From: an uncultured Bacteroidales bacterium
GTDB taxonomy: Bacteria; Bacteroidota; Bacteroidia; Bacteroidales; Muribaculaceae
DNA: 64,000 nt
Reading direction: 5' to 3'
Assembly: GCA_902762385.1 (NCBI GenBank)
Contig: CACWNQ010000004.1
Coordinates: forward strand, 1 to 64,000
Shown here: piece by piece, positions 62,896 to 64,000 of the stretch
How positions within the stretch are numbered: position 1 is the first letter of the stretch
How the letters are laid out: each line of letters opens with the position of its first letter
Translations under genes and position numbers: made by a program
The notes under the pieces: generated by a model
Told to the model about the DNA's origin: nothing
What the model saw: only the letters and a program-made list of their open reading frames with translations
Database searches by the model: none

Positions 62896-63393
62896 TTATA
62901 GGTCGCCGACATTGCCGTTTTCATCGACTGCCACCTCGCCCATGAGTTGCTCTTCCTCGTTGTCGCCCTTACCATCCTTGGCTAGGGGGTCAATCTTGCT
63001 CATTGGGGTAAAGCGATTGTTAGTGGTTGTCGAGTCGTTGCTGTCACTCAGTATTGTGCTACTATCGGGCTTTGAGCAGTAGCTGCTGTCGGTCATTGGG
63101 ACTTCACCCAAAGTGTGGTCATCTTTATATCTCTTGTAAGATGATATTAAATCACACGAACTCATGGCTGTTAATGCCACACTCAATCCAGCGATCGTTA
63201 CTGCCTTGCCTAGTGCTTGGCGAGCTCTCAGTTGCTTTTCCAGCCAGCGTGTCTCGCTCTCGCACTTTGGGCAGGTGCCAGCGCAGTCGCCCTCATGCTT
63301 GCACTCGGTGGGCTGGTAGTCTATTTCGTTGGCAACGGCGATGTCATGCCTGATTGCCTTTAGGGTTTCGCATATTTTTTTGCCTCGTCTCAT
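62896..63393 (-). CDS. Cys-rich N-terminal module protein, paralog B
   Basis: 165 aa starting MRRGKKICETLK, with the same four-Cys knuckle (CKHEGDCAGTCPKC) and membrane segment ending AMSSC. The C-terminal half is acidic and disordered and unrelated to that of paralog A. Ten further codons upstream overlap its -7 box (63410-63417). In related Bacteroidales I recall this N-terminal module being joined to a TonB C-terminal domain; here that domain is in the next upstream gene. Confidence 0.75.
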   Translation of the reverse strand: MRRGKKICETLKAIRHDIAVANEIDYQPTECKHEGDCAGTCPKCESETRWLEKQLRARQALGKAVTIAGLSVALTAMSSCDLISSYKRYKDDHTLGEVPMTDSSYCSKPDSSTILSDSNDSTTTNNRFTPMSKIDPLAKDGKGDNEEEQLMGEVAVDENGNVGDL

Positions 63394-63409
63394 AAAATTC
63401 GGTTTTTTG

Positions 63410-63417
63410 CAAAGATA
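63410..63417 (-). promoter_or_regulatory. -7 box of paralog B
   Basis: The minus strand reads TATCTTTG, 17 bp before the start. Confidence 0.55.
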
Positions 63418-63436
63418 GGACATTTAGTGGAATAAA

Positions 63437-64000
63437 TCAATCCTTGCGTGAAAAATCGTAGACGAATTCAACAGGAATCAATTTCCATGAGCGAACGGGC
63501 ACATCTTCTATTGTGGCAGGGTGTAACTGAGGTAGGTTCTTGACTACACGAAGCGCCTCCTCATCGAAGATGGCTGCGGTAGTGGTCTTCTCAATCACGG
63601 CGTCGCTGATAGTGCCGTCAGTCTCCACAAGGGCTTTGACAATGCAGCGCGCCTTTACAGTGCCACCAACTTCCTTGATTGGATCTAGAATCTCGTCGGG
63701 AATGTAGAGCTGGTCGCGAATGATGGCATCGAGTGCTTCTTCGCCTTCTGGGTAAAATGCCTCGACTTCTACCTTGGTATAGATTGAGTCGGGGTGAGGC
63801 ATGAACCGAGACACCACACCCATAGTTCTTGCTTCTAATTTTCTGGCCTCATCACCTGTTGCTGTGGTGTCGCTTGTGGTCAACAATTGAGGCTTCATTG
63901 GAACAACATTACCAACTGTTGTATATACTTTTGTTGTGTTCGCTTTGCTTGTTCGCTGGCGATGTTTTGTCTTTTTCTTGCCTGGGTCGAGCGACGATGG
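63437..64000 (-). CDS. TonB-family C-terminal domain protein, 5' end outside window
   Basis: The frame is open from the right edge of the window to a stop at 63437. The last 85 residues are a TonB C-terminal domain (GGTVKARCIVKALVETDGTISDAVIEKT, EEALRVVKNLPQLHPA, KLIPVEFVYDF). A basic, disordered linker (DPGKKKTKHRQRTSKA) precedes it. An internal Met at 63896-63898 exists, but the frame continues upstream, so the real start is probably outside the window. TonB-like proteins couple inner-membrane energy to outer-membrane receptors. Confidence 0.82.
   Translation of the reverse strand, partial: PSSLDPGKKKTKHRQRTSKANTTKVYTTVGNVVPMKPQLLTTSDTTATGDEARKLEARTMGVVSRFMPHPDSIYTKVEVEAFYPEGEEALDAIIRDQLYIPDEILDPIKEVGGTVKARCIVKALVETDGTISDAVIEKTTTAAIFDEEALRVVKNLPQLHPATIEDVPVRSWKLIPVEFVYDFSRKD

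Overview
The window looks like chromosome from a Bacteroidales gut bacterium, most likely Muribaculaceae or Prevotellaceae (lineage is inferred; no 16S is present). Supporting signs are promoters with the Bacteroidetes -7 element TAnnTTTG before at least two dozen genes, Bacteroidetes-type families and neighbourhoods (DUF4271-hemD, rpmB-rpmG-DUF4295, DUF4254-GT9, DUF6515, DUF5672), secreted proteins with short sorting-type C-terminal tails, and a TonB-family gene with a cysteine-rich N-terminal module beside it. I found no prophage, insertion sequence or CRISPR array.

Layout. 0-11.3 kb: outer-membrane and secreted proteins, pdxB carrying an in-frame minisatellite, a THUMP RNA methyltransferase with an Arg-rich tail, a BASS-type transporter, an SF1 helicase and metG, almost all on the minus strand. 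11.4-18 kb: two identical tRNA-Asn genes, ctpA, mfd, then rpmB-rpmG with a deletion that damages rpmG and the following DUF4295 gene. 18-24.5 kb (minus): tsaD, a TPR protein, MATE, a polyferredoxin membrane protein and a Tat-exported Fe-S aldo/keto reductase. 24.6-30 kb (plus): obgE, LOG, DUF4271, hemD with a histone-H1-like tail, and a dockerin-like secreted protein. 30-36.6 kb: ddl, GNAT, secreted proteins, murF. 37-46 kb (plus): coiled-coil protein, Ca-ATPase, rnpA, a YidD-TatD fusion, and a four-gene envelope glycan cluster (DUF5672, DUF4254, GT9, epimerase). 46-53.5 kb: a sodium:solute symporter, an MBOAT/SGNH O-acylation pair, and a BspA-type LRR surface protein.

53.6-60.4 kb is the most unusual part. 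It holds a VWA domain fused to an A1S_2505/macro-like domain, a DUF6717-like gene, a divergent WYL regulator, two matching 19-bp operators, a compact structured RNA (57007-57103) starting at a -7 promoter box and ending in a U-run, an unrecognised coiled-coil gene, the RNA ligase RtcB, and an AlbA_2/Schlafen-type protein. I propose this as a candidate WYL-controlled RNA stress or repair island. It is an inference, distinct in composition from the known Rsr/Y-RNA/RtcBA operon.

60.4-64 kb (minus): a TonB-family gene cut by the window edge, two small paralogs with a four-Cys module, an AAA ATPase preceded by two 39-bp palindromic elements, and an orphan glycyl-radical-activase-like radical SAM protein.
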